A stretch of 46,152 bases of DNA from Acidobacteriaceae bacterium (GTDB lineage: Bacteria > Acidobacteriota > Terriglobia > Terriglobales > Acidobacteriaceae). The first letter of the stretch is position 1, and the number at the start of each line of letters is the position of its first letter. This document shows positions 16,562 to 26,376 of the stretch, one piece after another. A program made the translations under genes and the position numbers. Where the stretch lies: NCBI GenBank assembly GCA_030041045.1, contig JASHOQ010000087.1, positions 1 through 46,152 of the forward strand. Direction: 5' to 3'. The notes beneath the pieces were generated by a model. The model was not told the DNA's origin. It saw nothing but the letters and a program-made list of their open reading frames with translations, and made no database searches.

Positions 16562-18283
16562 GTGTTCGAGTCGGAGTTTGAGCGCAAGCTATTCCATGAG
16601 CGCCAGGACAAGCTGAAGAAGATTGCCGAGCTTGGGCAGGCGGCGTATCCCAACCGGTTTCCGGCGGCGCAAGGAGAGAACGCGGCGCGGATTGCGGAGA
16701 TTCGCGCGGAGTGGGGCGCGAAGACGGCCGAGGAGCTGGAGGCGGAGCGGCCGCAGGTGGCCGTGGCCGGGCGCATCATGGCCATCCGGCAACAGGGTAA
16801 GGCGGGCTTTGCCACGCTGCAGCAGGGCGACGCCTCGATTCATAGAGGCGGAGCGGCGGAGATTGAGAAGGCCCAGCGGCTGCAGATTTACGTGCGCCTG
16901 GATGCGGTGGGCGAGCAGGGATTCGCGCTCTACAAGCTGCTCGACCTGGGCGATCACATCGGCGTAACCGGGTATCTTTTCCGCACGCGCACGGGCGAGC
17001 TGACGGTGCACGTGGAGACGCTGACGTTTCTGGCGAAGGCCATGCTGGCGCTGCCGGAAAAATACCACGGACTGGCGGATGTGGAGCTGCGCTACCGGCA
17101 GCGGTATGTGGATCTGTTTGCGAATCTCGATTCGCGGGAAGTGTTTGTGAAGCGCGCCAAGGTGCTGCGCGCGCTCAGGAAGTTTTTCGACGAGCGCGGG
17201 TATCTTGAAGTGGAAACGCCGATGATGGTCGCCGCGGCGACCGGCGCGGCGGCGCGGCCGTTTGTCACGCATCATAACGAGCTGAAGCAGGATCTCTTCC
17301 TGCGCATTGCGCCGGAGCTGTATCTGAAGCGGCTGGTGGTGGGCGGGCTCGACCGCGTGTATGAGATCAATCGCAACTTCCGCAATGAGGGCGTGAGCAC
17401 GCAGCACAACCCTGAGTTCACCATGCTCGAGTTCTACCAGGCGTATGCGAATTACTGGGACCTGATGGATTTGACGGAGGAGCTGCTGAAGTTTGTGGCG
17501 ATGGAGGTGAATGGGACGACGAAAACTACGTTCAATGATGTAGAGATTGATTTTGGTAAGTGGACGCGGCTGACGATGAAGGAATCAATCCGCGATTACT
17601 GGCCAGTTGAACTTGGAAACGCGCCGACCGTTCTGCAACTCTCAGATAGATGGACGCTGGGCCAATTCATCATCTGTGCAATGAACGAATATGGACCGGC
17701 CAGCAGGCCAATGACACCCGAGACTTTTTCCCGTGCGACCTCACAACTTTTCACACTTCTTGACGAGAGCTGCCGATCGTTAATGACTGAGCAAGGCGCA
17801 CTGCTCGAAAGCGCGGGGGGTGACCTTGAGTCCCGGCTTGGTAAGACAATCTACCGCTTGTTTGAGGCCCTCGTCGAGCCCAATCTTGTCCAGCCGACGA
17901 TCATCTACGACTATCCGACGGTTGTTTCGCCGCTCTCGAAGCAGAAGCCCAACGATCCGGAGTGGGTGGAGCGGTTCGAACTGTATGCCGGAGGGTTTGA
18001 GCTGGGAAATGCCTTCAGCGAGCTGAACGATCCGGTGGAGCAGAAAAAGCGCTTCGAGCAGCAGCTGGCCGAAAAGGCGCGCGGCGATGAAGAGGCGCAC
18101 GCCATGGACGAAGACTACGTGCGCGCGCTCGCCTACGGGTTGCCGCCGACGGGCGGCATGGGCCTGGGCGTGGACCGGCTGGTGATGCTGCTCACGGGGT
18201 CGAAGTCGATTCGGGATGTGATTCTTTTTCCGCTGATGAGAAATACAGGGAACAGGGATCAGGGATCAGGGGCCGGCGCCTAG
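16562..18283 (+). CDS. lysS: Lysyl-tRNA synthetase, class II
   Basis: The enzyme charges tRNA-Lys with lysine. It has the N-terminal OB-fold anticodon-binding domain and class II motifs: motif 2 in FRNEGVSTQHNPEFTMLE (about 276-293) and motif 3 in GMGLGVDRLVMLLTGS (about 532-547). GTG 16562 is preferred because GAAGGA lies six bases upstream; an in-frame GTG at 16547 adds five residues. Two oddities are seen. About 48 extra residues lie between MKESIRDYWP and the NLVQPT motif compared with E. coli, encoded by visibly less GC-rich DNA (17590-17830). The C-terminal tail after PLMR (NTGNRDQGSGAGA) is encoded by a GATCAGG heptamer array. TATACT at 16516-16521 could be its -10 box. Confidence 0.95.
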   Translation: MFESEFERKLFHERQDKLKKIAELGQAAYPNRFPAAQGENAARIAEIRAEWGAKTAEELEAERPQVAVAGRIMAIRQQGKAGFATLQQGDASIHRGGAAEIEKAQRLQIYVRLDAVGEQGFALYKLLDLGDHIGVTGYLFRTRTGELTVHVETLTFLAKAMLALPEKYHGLADVELRYRQRYVDLFANLDSREVFVKRAKVLRALRKFFDERGYLEVETPMMVAAATGAAARPFVTHHNELKQDLFLRIAPELYLKRLVVGGLDRVYEINRNFRNEGVSTQHNPEFTMLEFYQAYANYWDLMDLTEELLKFVAMEVNGTTKTTFNDVEIDFGKWTRLTMKESIRDYWPVELGNAPTVLQLSDRWTLGQFIICAMNEYGPASRPMTPETFSRATSQLFTLLDESCRSLMTEQGALLESAGGDLESRLGKTIYRLFEALVEPNLVQPTIIYDYPTVVSPLSKQKPNDPEWVERFELYAGGFELGNAFSELNDPVEQKKRFEQQLAEKARGDEEAHAMDEDYVRALAYGLPPTGGMGLGVDRLVMLLTGSKSIRDVILFPLMRNTGNRDQGSGAGA

Positions 18284-18374
18284 TGTGGCATATGGGTGGT
18301 TTCGGGGCTATGTTTCGGTGCGCGCGAGGAGCTCTTGCGCCCCCTTGCGGGGGCTAACGTGCGTTTTGCGATCT

Positions 18375-18425
18375 GTTCCCCAGGCTCACGCCTTGGGGCT
18401 ACAGTCTTTTGCCCGCTTCGCGGGC
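18375..18425. repeat. Two-hairpin repeat, family B, copy 2
   Basis: CCCCAGGCTCACGCCTTGGGG is followed by GCCCGCTTCGCGGGC, the same order as the copy at 1843. It sits between lysS and the ymdB-like gene. A CCTGATC/CCTGTTC heptamer array follows at 18432-18456. No gene is visible in 18284-18476. Confidence 0.8.
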
Positions 18426-18476
18426 TTTGTTTCTGATCCCTGTTCCCTGATCCCTTGAAAGGAGCTTCGAGCACCG

Positions 18477-19274
18477 TTGAACATCTTATTCGTCGGCGAC
18501 ATCTTCGGCAGCGCGGGGCGCAGGATTGTGCGCGAGCACATCGGGCACGTGCGCAAGACGCATGGCGTGGAGCTGACGATCATCAACGCGGAGAACGCGG
18601 CCGGAGGCTTCGGGCTGACGCCGGCGCTGGCCGAAGAGACTTTCGACCTGGGCGCAGACGTGCTGACGACGGGCAATCACGTCTGGGACAAGAAAGAGCT
18701 GATCGCGTACCTGGAGTCGGCTCCCGCAGAAAGCGATGCGCGGGCGCGGCGCGTGTTGCGGCCGGCGAATTTTCAGCCGGGGCTGCCGGGTTATGGCGTG
18801 TATGAAGGCGTAACTGCAAGTGGAGTTGCGTACGCGGTGGTGAACCTGCAGGGACGCGTGTTCATGAGCGGGACCAACGATCCGTTTCATGCGGCGGATG
18901 CGCTGCTCAAAAACATTGCGGCCAAGGTGATGGTGGTGGATTTTCATGCCGAGGCGACCAGCGAAAAAGTGGCGATGGGCTGGCACCTGGATGGACGCGT
19001 GACCGCGGTGCTGGGCACGCACACGCACATTCCCACGGCAGACGAGCGCATATTGCCGGGCGGGACGGCCTACCAGACGGACGTGGGCATGAGCGGCCCG
19101 TACGACAGCGTGATCGGCGTGGAAAAAGACCTGGTGCTGCAGCGGTTTTTGACCAACATGCCAGGGAAATTCGAGGCGGCCAAGGGCAACGCGAAGATGT
19201 GCGCAGCGCTGATTGCGTGCGACGCAGAAACGGGGCGGGCCGAGTCGATCCAGAGGATCATGCTGGGGGAATGA
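18477..19274 (+). CDS. YmdB-type metallophosphoesterase (TIGR00282 family)
   Basis: The product has 265 residues. It begins MNILFVGDIFGSAGRRIV, with metal-binding D8. Then come NAENAAGGFGLTP, TTGNHVWDKKEL, VVDFHAEATSEKVAMGW and LGTHTHIPTADERILPGGTAYQTDVGM. These are the ligand motifs of the YmdB family, whose Bacillus member is a 2',3'-cyclic nucleotide phosphodiesterase. The start is TTG at 18477; AAAGGAG lies about 12 bases upstream, a somewhat long spacing. It probably shares a transcript with lysS despite the 193-base repeat-filled gap. Confidence 0.93.
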   Translation: MNILFVGDIFGSAGRRIVREHIGHVRKTHGVELTIINAENAAGGFGLTPALAEETFDLGADVLTTGNHVWDKKELIAYLESAPAESDARARRVLRPANFQPGLPGYGVYEGVTASGVAYAVVNLQGRVFMSGTNDPFHAADALLKNIAAKVMVVDFHAEATSEKVAMGWHLDGRVTAVLGTHTHIPTADERILPGGTAYQTDVGMSGPYDSVIGVEKDLVLQRFLTNMPGKFEAAKGNAKMCAALIACDAETGRAESIQRIMLGE

Positions 19275-19298
19275 AGGCGGCTAGCTCCTGCAATTAAC

Positions 19299-19340
19299 GT
19301 GCTTTCCCAGGTCCCCAAATGCGAGGGACCTGGGGCACCC
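19299..19340. repeat. Palindromic repeat, family A, copy 2
   Basis: Identical to the copy ending at 1180 over 44 bases (19297-19340). Hairpin arms are CCCAGGTCCC and GGGACCTGGG. It lies 25 bases after the ymdB-like stop codon. Confidence 0.88.
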
Positions 19341-19446
19341 GGCGTCCCCTCACGGTTTCGCGGAGAACGCGAAAGGATGGGCCCGCGCGGTTCTGAGGCG
19401 ATGGTTCTGTCGCCCCCAAAGGGGGCTTCAGGTCGCGAGGCAATCC

Positions 19447-19499
19447 GCATTCCCCAGGCTTGCGCCTGAGGCTACCGTCTTTCGCCCGCTGAAGCGGGC
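19447..19499. repeat. Two-hairpin repeat, family B, copy 3
   Basis: CCCCAGGCTTGCGCCTGAGG then GCCCGCTGAAGCGGGC. The base changes relative to copies 1 and 2 partly keep the hairpins. The stretch 19275-19762 contains only repeats: A, B, C and A copies in that order. No gene is visible. Confidence 0.75.
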
Positions 19500-19586
19500 G
19501 TTGGATGCTTGTATTGATTTGCCCTCCTGATCTCAGAATCGGGACCCTTCGGCAAGCTCAGGGCAGGCTTCGGGGCCTGGGCAAAC

Positions 19587-19652
19587 GATCCCTCAGGGGC
19601 TAAAGCCCCATTGTTTTGCCGCTTCTGCGGCACGGCTGAAGCCGTGCCCTTT
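19587..19652. repeat. Two-hairpin repeat, family C, copy 1
   Basis: GGGGCTAAAGCCCC, a spacer of about 20 bases, then CACGGCTGAAGCCGTG followed by CCCTTT. The same pair occurs at 20723 and 34366. Confidence 0.82.
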
Positions 19653-19703
19653 CAAAACGGAATTCAAACTGACCCACTACGAGTATTGCGCCTAGCGGTC
19701 ATG

Positions 19704-19742
19704 GTGCTTTCCCAGGTCTCAGAACCGAGACCTGGGGCACCC
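19704..19742. repeat. Palindromic repeat, family A, copy 3
   Basis: GTGCTTTCCCAGGTCTC, a short loop, then GAGACCTGGGGCACCC. Relative to copies 1 and 2, the stem changes CCC/GGG to CTC/GAG, a compensatory change that keeps pairing. It ends about 20 bases before the stop of the next gene. Confidence 0.82.
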
Positions 19743-19762
19743 AATGGTTGTGGAAGCCGCAC

Positions 19763-20656
19763 TCAGGATGACGGAATTGGCTTGGCGTTCTGCTCGGCGG
19801 TCGAGGGCGGGATGGGTTTCTCTCCCTGGATGCCGGCGGGCGAGTGCGTCGCCTTCAGCAGCCTTCCCTTGCCGTTGAAGATCAGGGTCCAATCCATGGG
19901 GCGTGGAGCCGCCGATAGATCAGTGAAGCGAATGATGGCTCCGCCTTGTGCGGGGATTTCCAGGCTGGGCGCGGAGGCCGAGGGAAATGTTCTCGCGCCG
20001 GCCGCGTGTTCCGAAGCGGCAATCGGATTGGCTCCGGCGAGAGCGGCGTAGCAGAGGGCCGTGCCCAGCCAGCCGGGCCCGGAGTTGGGCGCGGGATTGG
20101 GGGCAGGGCCGGGCTGGTCGACGAAATGGTCTTCCGCGCGGATGCGGTTGAAGGCGGCGATGGTGAGCGCGTTGACGGGCGCGGGCGAGAAGAGCGCATA
20201 GCTGCGGCGCTCAATGGGAATGATGCGGATGCGTCCGTCACCATTGCGGGGAATCGACGCAGAAAACACGCTTACGTCGCCAGCGCCGTGGTTGCGCGTG
20301 AAGCGCAGGAAGAGGTGGCTGGGGAGCGCGGGGCAGACCAGTTGCCGGTAGCTCCATTGGCCCTGGTTGAAGGCGATATCGGCATAGCCGGCGCGCTCGG
20401 CAATGGAAGATTCGGAGTCGGCTTCGAGGAGCCGGTCCGGCTCGCTCATCTCCTCGGGTGAGCGCAGTTGAATGGAACGGGCAATTTCCAGAGGTCCGGC
20501 GCCGGGCGAAAACGGCGTGGGCACGGTGCGTTCGGGCACGGGCCTGGCGTTAGACGGGGTGGTGGAATCAGCGGGAGACTGCGGGCGCGCGTGCGGGCAA
20601 AGCGCGAGCAGCGAGGCAAGCGCCAGCGCCGCGGGGAGGGTGCGGAAACAGATCAT
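19763..20656 (-). CDS. Secreted protein of unknown function
   Basis: The product has 297 residues with a signal peptide (MICFRTLPAALALASLLALCPHARPQ). A proline- and serine-rich linker follows (about 27-55), then a folded region with RQLVCPALPSHLFLRFTRNHGAGDVSVFSASIPRNG. Residues 185-200 form another P/N/G-rich linker. The C-terminal part contains IPAQGGAIIRFTDLS and ends proline-rich. No family is recognised. The ATG at 20656 has no strong Shine-Dalgarno sequence. It is read on the same strand as the TPR-like gene, whose terminator separates them. Confidence 0.75.
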   Translation of the reverse strand: MICFRTLPAALALASLLALCPHARPQSPADSTTPSNARPVPERTVPTPFSPGAGPLEIARSIQLRSPEEMSEPDRLLEADSESSIAERAGYADIAFNQGQWSYRQLVCPALPSHLFLRFTRNHGAGDVSVFSASIPRNGDGRIRIIPIERRSYALFSPAPVNALTIAAFNRIRAEDHFVDQPGPAPNPAPNSGPGWLGTALCYAALAGANPIAASEHAAGARTFPSASAPSLEIPAQGGAIIRFTDLSAAPRPMDWTLIFNGKGRLLKATHSPAGIQGEKPIPPSTAEQNAKPIPSS

Positions 20657-20722
20657 GCTGCGGCTAGAGTACCACCGCCTGCGCGAGGCGGGCCTTTGTG
20701 CAGTGGGTCAGCTTGGAAGAGC

Positions 20723-20790
20723 AATCCCTCAGGGGCTAAAGCCCCCATTCGATTTGAATCTCTTGCGGCCCGGCTGAAGCCGTGCCCTTG
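20723..20790. repeat. Two-hairpin repeat, family C, copy 2
   Basis: GGGGCTAAAGCCCCC, a spacer, then CCCGGCTGAAGCCGTGCCCTTGTTAC. The 3' half is nearly the same as the copy at 34366. It lies between the unknown secreted gene and the terminator of the TPR-like gene. Confidence 0.82.
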
Positions 20791-20844
20791 TTACAGAGCT
20801 GCTTCGACAGGGTTTCTTGCGCAGCCGGAAGAGCTGCCGAAATG

Positions 20845-20875
20845 AAAAAGGCAGCCCGCAGGTGCAGGCTGCCCT
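20845..20875 (-). terminator. Intrinsic terminator of the TPR-like gene
   Basis: On the minus strand GGGCAGCC, a loop with GCACC, GGGCTGCC and then five T. It begins about 25 bases after the stop codon of the gene at 20900-22513. This is one of the clearest Rho-independent terminators in the window. Confidence 0.85.
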
Positions 20876-20899
20876 TCAGAATTCCCAGGAAAGCTTGTG

Positions 20900-22513
20900 T
20901 CAGAGGCCCGTGGCGTGATGGCCGGCGGGCGGCTTGGCCGGAGGATGGTGAGCGGGCGTCTTCTTTTCGAGCTGGAGGAAGCCATCGCTCAATACAATCT
21001 GCGCGGAGGCCTGACGGCCGTTGGCGGCCGGCACGGGCGAGTAGGTGCTGTAGGTTCCGTCAAGTTCCAGCGCGGGCTGGGTGCTGATCTCGTCGCCGGG
21101 AGCCGGGGCGTCCTTGCAGGACTCGGGATCCTTGAGATTGACGATGAAGTCGGCGACGGGCGGCTGAGAGTTTTTGGCATCCTCAGTCACGGCGACGCTG
21201 ATGGTGGAAACCGCGGGCTCGATGGTGATCTTGCGGATGCGCGCGGGCGAACCGGTCAGATCGTCGCCCATGGCGTCAGTATCCGCCTTATCGCCGTTGG
21301 CCAGGATGTAATCCTGCGCGTCCTTGATGTGCAGTTCAGAAGGCGGTTCGGGGACCGCGCCGCAGGCCACGGGATTCTGCAGCTTGACGACGTAGTCCTT
21401 GGGCTTGGCGGGAGCAGCGGCGGTGGTCACGCTGACCTTGAGCACGTTGGCCGGATCGTTGACAACCTTGCCGGGCACCGGAGTAAGCTGCCCCTGCAGA
21501 ACAGCCCAGAGCTTGTCCTTGGCGGACTGCGATCCATTGGCCAGGATGAATTCCTTGTCTTCAAGGTTGAGCGTCTTCAGGTCGGGCGTGGTGGCAATCA
21601 CGTTGTCGACCACCTCAATGGGCGTGGGCGCGGGCTTGATGGAGAAACTTGCGGGCGGAAAGAGGGTTTGCTCCGAAGCGGTCTTCACCGTGTCCAGGCC
21701 GTCAAGCCCTCCGTGAAAGCGCTTGTACCAGTATTCGAGCTTGGGCTCGATGAGCGCCTTATAATTGGCGGGCGCAAAGTTCCAGGCGCGCGCATAAAAC
21801 CAGATGGCCTGCACCTGGTCCTGGGAATCACCCGGCTTGGCGTAGGCTTCAGCGAGCTGCAGCGTATCGGCCAATCCCTGACCCACCTTTTCGGTCTCGG
21901 CGGGCGGGTAGAGCATGAGCTCGGCGCGGTACTCGGTGATGGCGCCTTTCATGTCCTTCTTCGAAACTTCATCGTCGAGCGCGATGGCCGAGTGGTAGAC
22001 CGGGTAAGTGGCCTCAGTCATCTTTGTCCAAGTGGCGTCATCCATGTCTGCGGGCCTGGGAACGGCGAGGCCTTTCTGCGAAAGCGTGGCTGCGTCGTCG
22101 CAGGTTTGGGGATCATTGCTGACGCCGGTCTGCGGATTCACGCTCTTCTGGCAGTCGGATTTCTTGATGAAAACTGAAATATAGATCGCCTGCATGTTAT
22201 TGGGATCGATTTGCAGCAGGCGGGTAGAGGCGCTCAGCGCTTTGTCAGGCTGATTCAACCCCTGGTAGGTCCCGATCAGCTCGATGAGGACGGCCTTTTT
22301 GACCACGCTCTGGGGGTAAGTCTCGAGAAAGCTTTCGAGCGCGGCGGCTTTCTGGGCCGGGTCAGTCTGTGTGCTGGCCTGCTGGTAGGCATTGAACTCT
22401 TGCGGATTCTGGATGGTGATCTGCTGGGAGCTGTCCTGAGCTCGCAGCGCCGGCGCGGAAACAAGGCTCACGCATGCCAATGCCATCGCAGATGCAACGA
22501 CTAGCTTCTTCAT
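20900..22513 (-). CDS. Secreted tetratricopeptide-like protein
   Basis: The product has 537 residues with a signal peptide (cleavage near ALRAQ). Residues about 30-260 are helical and TPR-like: FNAYQQASTQTDPAQKAAALESFLETYPQSVVKKAVLIELIGTYQGLNQPDKAL, then LLQIDPNNMQAIYISVFI. The second half holds two similar units with DKEFILANGSQSAKDKLW and AQDYILANGDKADTDAM, each followed by a beta-rich stretch. The end is proline- and histidine-rich. Such proteins often mediate protein contacts in the periplasm; no specific role is known. AGGAG precedes the ATG. It has its own promoter at 22648 and terminator at 20845. Confidence 0.82.
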   Translation of the reverse strand: MKKLVVASAMALACVSLVSAPALRAQDSSQQITIQNPQEFNAYQQASTQTDPAQKAAALESFLETYPQSVVKKAVLIELIGTYQGLNQPDKALSASTRLLQIDPNNMQAIYISVFIKKSDCQKSVNPQTGVSNDPQTCDDAATLSQKGLAVPRPADMDDATWTKMTEATYPVYHSAIALDDEVSKKDMKGAITEYRAELMLYPPAETEKVGQGLADTLQLAEAYAKPGDSQDQVQAIWFYARAWNFAPANYKALIEPKLEYWYKRFHGGLDGLDTVKTASEQTLFPPASFSIKPAPTPIEVVDNVIATTPDLKTLNLEDKEFILANGSQSAKDKLWAVLQGQLTPVPGKVVNDPANVLKVSVTTAAAPAKPKDYVVKLQNPVACGAVPEPPSELHIKDAQDYILANGDKADTDAMGDDLTGSPARIRKITIEPAVSTISVAVTEDAKNSQPPVADFIVNLKDPESCKDAPAPGDEISTQPALELDGTYSTYSPVPAANGRQASAQIVLSDGFLQLEKKTPAHHPPAKPPAGHHATGL

Positions 22514-22647
22514 TTAGTGCTCCTGGGAATTGCCGAAATGAATTTTGCCCATGGGCCGGCGGACCATGCCACCGCTCTCAGATGGCGGTTGAGTGCCGGG
22601 AGACGGATATAACAATACCATGGCCTCCAATGCATTGTTGGTATTGG

Positions 22648-22676
22648 ATTATAGAAAGCCAATGTCTCCCTGACAA
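22648..22676 (-). promoter_or_regulatory. Sigma-70-type promoter of the TPR-like gene
   Basis: On the minus strand TTGTCA (22676-22671), a 17-base spacer and a perfect TATAAT (22653-22648). The transcript would start near 22641, giving a leader of about 128 bases. An inverted repeat (CAATACC / GGTATTG, 22615-22647) lies at the predicted start and could be an operator or a leader hairpin. The gap 22514-22849 shows no gene. Confidence 0.8.
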
Positions 22677-22849
22677 GCAAAGTGATGCGGAAATCGGCGG
22701 CAGCGCATGCGCCTGCGGCCGGCCCGCAGGATCCGTGCGCTGCGGCGAATCCCTGGGCCGGCAGGCGGCGTGCGCCGCCGTGCCGGAGAGTTTAGATGCA
22801 GATCGAGCGCAGTGGGCGAATCGGCCAACCATCGACCCGGGCGCTGCGG

Positions 22850-23971
22850 CTACTGGAGCAGCCGCACCAGCTCAGCCTGCTCGGCCAGGAAGGCATCGTG
22901 GCCGTGGTCGCTGGCCATTTCGCGGTAATCGGCCTGGGCGCCGGCCCGGCGAATCTCCTCGGCAAAGCGGCGTACGGTGTCGGCGGGAAAGAGCCAGTCA
23001 GAGCTGATGCCGACAAAGAGCAAGCGGGCGCGGATGCGCGCGTAGGCCTCAGCGGGCGAGGCGTAGCCGCGGAGCGGGTCCCAGGTATCCATGGTGCGCA
23101 GAATGGCAAGGTAGGCGTTGGCGTCGAAGCGCTCGATGAAGCGCGTGCCCTGGTGATCGAGGTAACCGGCGATATCGAAGCGGCCGCCGATGAGGCCGCC
23201 GCCCACGCCATTGAGCTGCCATGGGTTTTCGCCGTTGCGGTTGGGGTTGCGGCCGAAACGCTCCTCAAAGAGAGGCGCAGATTTGTAGCTGATCATGGCG
23301 ATCTGCCGGGCCAGGGCCAGACCGCGCCGCGGCGGACACTGGGGAAGGTAGCGGCCGGCCAGCCATTCGGGATCGTGCTGGATGGCCTGGCGCTGAAGGT
23401 GATTGAGCGCGAGGCCCATGGCGCCGAGCGGGGCTACGCCGATCACCAGCGCGCGCTGGACCCGCTCCGGATGCTGGATGGTCCACTCGATGGCCTGCAT
23501 GCCGCCGATGGAGCCGCCGAGCACGAGGCGGAGGCGGCGGACGCCGAGCGAGTCGAGAAGCTGCGCCTGGGCGCGGACGTTGTCGCGGATGGAGACGAGG
23601 GGAAAATCGGGGCCGTAGATGGAGCCGGTTTCAGGATTCACCGCGCCGGGCCCCGTGGAGCCGTAGCAGGAGCCGAGGAGGTTGATGCAGATGACGAAAT
23701 CGTGCTCGAGAGAGAGCACGGCGCCGGGAGCAAAGATCTCAGGCCACCAGGAGCCCACCAGCGCGGAGCCGGAAAGGGCATGGCAAACCAGGACGGCATT
23801 GTCGCGCGCTGCATTGAGCCGGCCGTACACGGCGTAATGCAGCGTGGGACAAGCCAAGGTGCGCCCACAGTCAAGCGGCAAGTCGCGATCGAGCACAAAG
23901 TCGCCTTCGTAGGTGGGTGCCAGCGTGGGCGAGGGCGGCGAGGCGCCGCTGCGGTTGTAGGTATCGGGCAT
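22850..23971 (-). CDS. metX: Homoserine O-acetyltransferase
   Basis: The product has 373 residues and is an alpha/beta-hydrolase that activates homoserine with acetyl-CoA in methionine synthesis. The nucleophile lies in LGGSIGGMQAIEW (S154), with D325 in SSDWLFP and H358 in SDHGHDAFL; spacing matches the family. The early CHALSGSALVG and NLLGSCYGSTGP loops (oxyanion and substrate side) are intact. It follows metY on the same strand with a 114-base gap made largely of heptamer repeats, and the ATG at 23971 has no visible Shine-Dalgarno sequence. The upstream leader of metY would control both genes if they are cotranscribed. Confidence 0.94.
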   Translation of the reverse strand: MPDTYNRSGASPPSPTLAPTYEGDFVLDRDLPLDCGRTLACPTLHYAVYGRLNAARDNAVLVCHALSGSALVGSWWPEIFAPGAVLSLEHDFVICINLLGSCYGSTGPGAVNPETGSIYGPDFPLVSIRDNVRAQAQLLDSLGVRRLRLVLGGSIGGMQAIEWTIQHPERVQRALVIGVAPLGAMGLALNHLQRQAIQHDPEWLAGRYLPQCPPRRGLALARQIAMISYKSAPLFEERFGRNPNRNGENPWQLNGVGGGLIGGRFDIAGYLDHQGTRFIERFDANAYLAILRTMDTWDPLRGYASPAEAYARIRARLLFVGISSDWLFPADTVRRFAEEIRRAGAQADYREMASDHGHDAFLAEQAELVRLLQ

Positions 23972-24030
23972 GGTCAGAGTTCAGGTGTCAGGTTTCAGGT
24001 TTCAGGTGTCAGGTGTCAGAGTTCAGCTCC
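23972..24030. repeat. Heptamer tandem array between metY and metX
   Basis: Units TCAGGTT, TCAGGTG and TCAGAGT run right up to the metX start codon. A normal ribosome binding site appears to be missing as a result. Confidence 0.8.
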
Positions 24031-24085
24031 TCGCCTCAAATCCGGGAGCTGGAAGCCGGCGGTTAGACGCTTCCTTTATTGTGCC

Positions 24086-25608
<1,523 letters not shown>

Positions 25609-25648
25609 GGCCGCCGTTCCGGGTTGCTTGGCGATCGGCATAGAAGAG

Positions 25649-25678
25649 AGTATCGATGGGCGAAGGCGCGGGTGTCAA
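25649..25678 (-). promoter_or_regulatory. Promoter of the metY-metX operon
   Basis: On the minus strand a perfect TTGACA (25678-25673), an 18-base spacer and GATACT (25654-25649). Transcription would begin near 25642, giving a leader of about 225 bases, long enough for regulation. The first leader segment can form a stem in which CCGATC and AAGCA pair with TGCTT and GATCGG. Confidence 0.72.
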
Positions 25679-25720
25679 GCAAGGACTGACGGATTTAATC
25701 ATTGACCCGCCGAACCCATT

Positions 25721-25785
25721 TCTGCTCCCTACTCCCTACTCCCTGCTCCCTGCTCCCTACTCCCTGCTCCCTGTTCCCTCGTTCC
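25721..25785. repeat. Heptamer tandem array (CTCCCTA/CTCCCTG type)
   Basis: About nine units abut the ubiX stop codon. On the ubiX-coding strand they read CAGGGAG and TAGGGAG. They fill the space between ubiX and the metY promoter. Confidence 0.85.
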
Positions 25786-26376
25786 CTACTCTTCGGGCTT
25801 CCAGACGTAGGCGCCGGGCTGGGGAAGGCCGATGTGGGCGAGGACGCGATACACAAATTGGCGGGCCATTGCGGTGGTGTCAATGGGCTGGTTATAGAAG
25901 GCGGGGATGACGGGGAAGATGGTGGCGCCGGCCTCGGCGGCGAGCGACATGTTGCGGAGATGAATGCGGTTGAAGGGCGTTTCGCGCACGCAGAGGATCA
26001 AGGGGCGGCGTTCTTTGAGGGTGACATCGGCGGCGCGGGCGATGAGCGAGTTGGCGAGGCCATGGGCGATGGCGGCGAGCGTGCCCATGGAGCAGGGCAG
26101 GATGATCATGCCGCTCGAGGGATGGCTGCCGGAGGCGATGGAGGCGCCGATATCCGCATCAGAGAGCTGAACGGTTTTTGCGGGTTTCGCGCTGAGCAGT
26201 TTTTCGACGAGGTCGTTGCGGCCGGAGAGGCCGAGTTCTTCGGCGAGCACGCGGAGCGAGTTCTCGGACGCGACGAAATGGACGCCGGTGACGCGGTCGT
26301 CGGCTTCGAGGGCGCGGAGGGCTTCGCGGGCGAGGACGGCGCCGGAGGCGCCGGTGATGGCGAGGGTTAAATTCAG
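25786..26376 (-). CDS. ubiX: Flavin prenyltransferase (UbiX/Pad1 family)
   Basis: The product has 196 residues if read from CTG 26376. UbiX joins dimethylallyl phosphate to FMN to make the prenylated flavin used by UbiD-type decarboxylases. The flavin-binding start LTLAITGASGAVLAREAL lies upstream of every ATG in this frame, so the true start must be near 26376. CTG is the only candidate, with AGGAG seven bases before it. Later motifs are intact: IILPCSMGTLAAIAHGLANSL, LKERRPLILCVRETPF, IHLRNM and VIPAFYNQP. The Shine-Dalgarno bases lie in a TAGCTTC-type heptamer array. No ubiD is visible nearby. Confidence 0.88.
   Translation of the reverse strand: MNLTLAITGASGAVLAREALRALEADDRVTGVHFVASENSLRVLAEELGLSGRNDLVEKLLSAKPAKTVQLSDADIGASIASGSHPSSGMIILPCSMGTLAAIAHGLANSLIARAADVTLKERRPLILCVRETPFNRIHLRNMSLAAEAGATIFPVIPAFYNQPIDTTAMARQFVYRVLAHIGLPQPGAYVWKPEE

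Noticed and set aside
22578..22832. An 84-codon minus-strand frame between metX and the TPR-like gene
   Set aside because: It spans the TPR-like gene's promoter, has no recognisable features and no supporting start signal.
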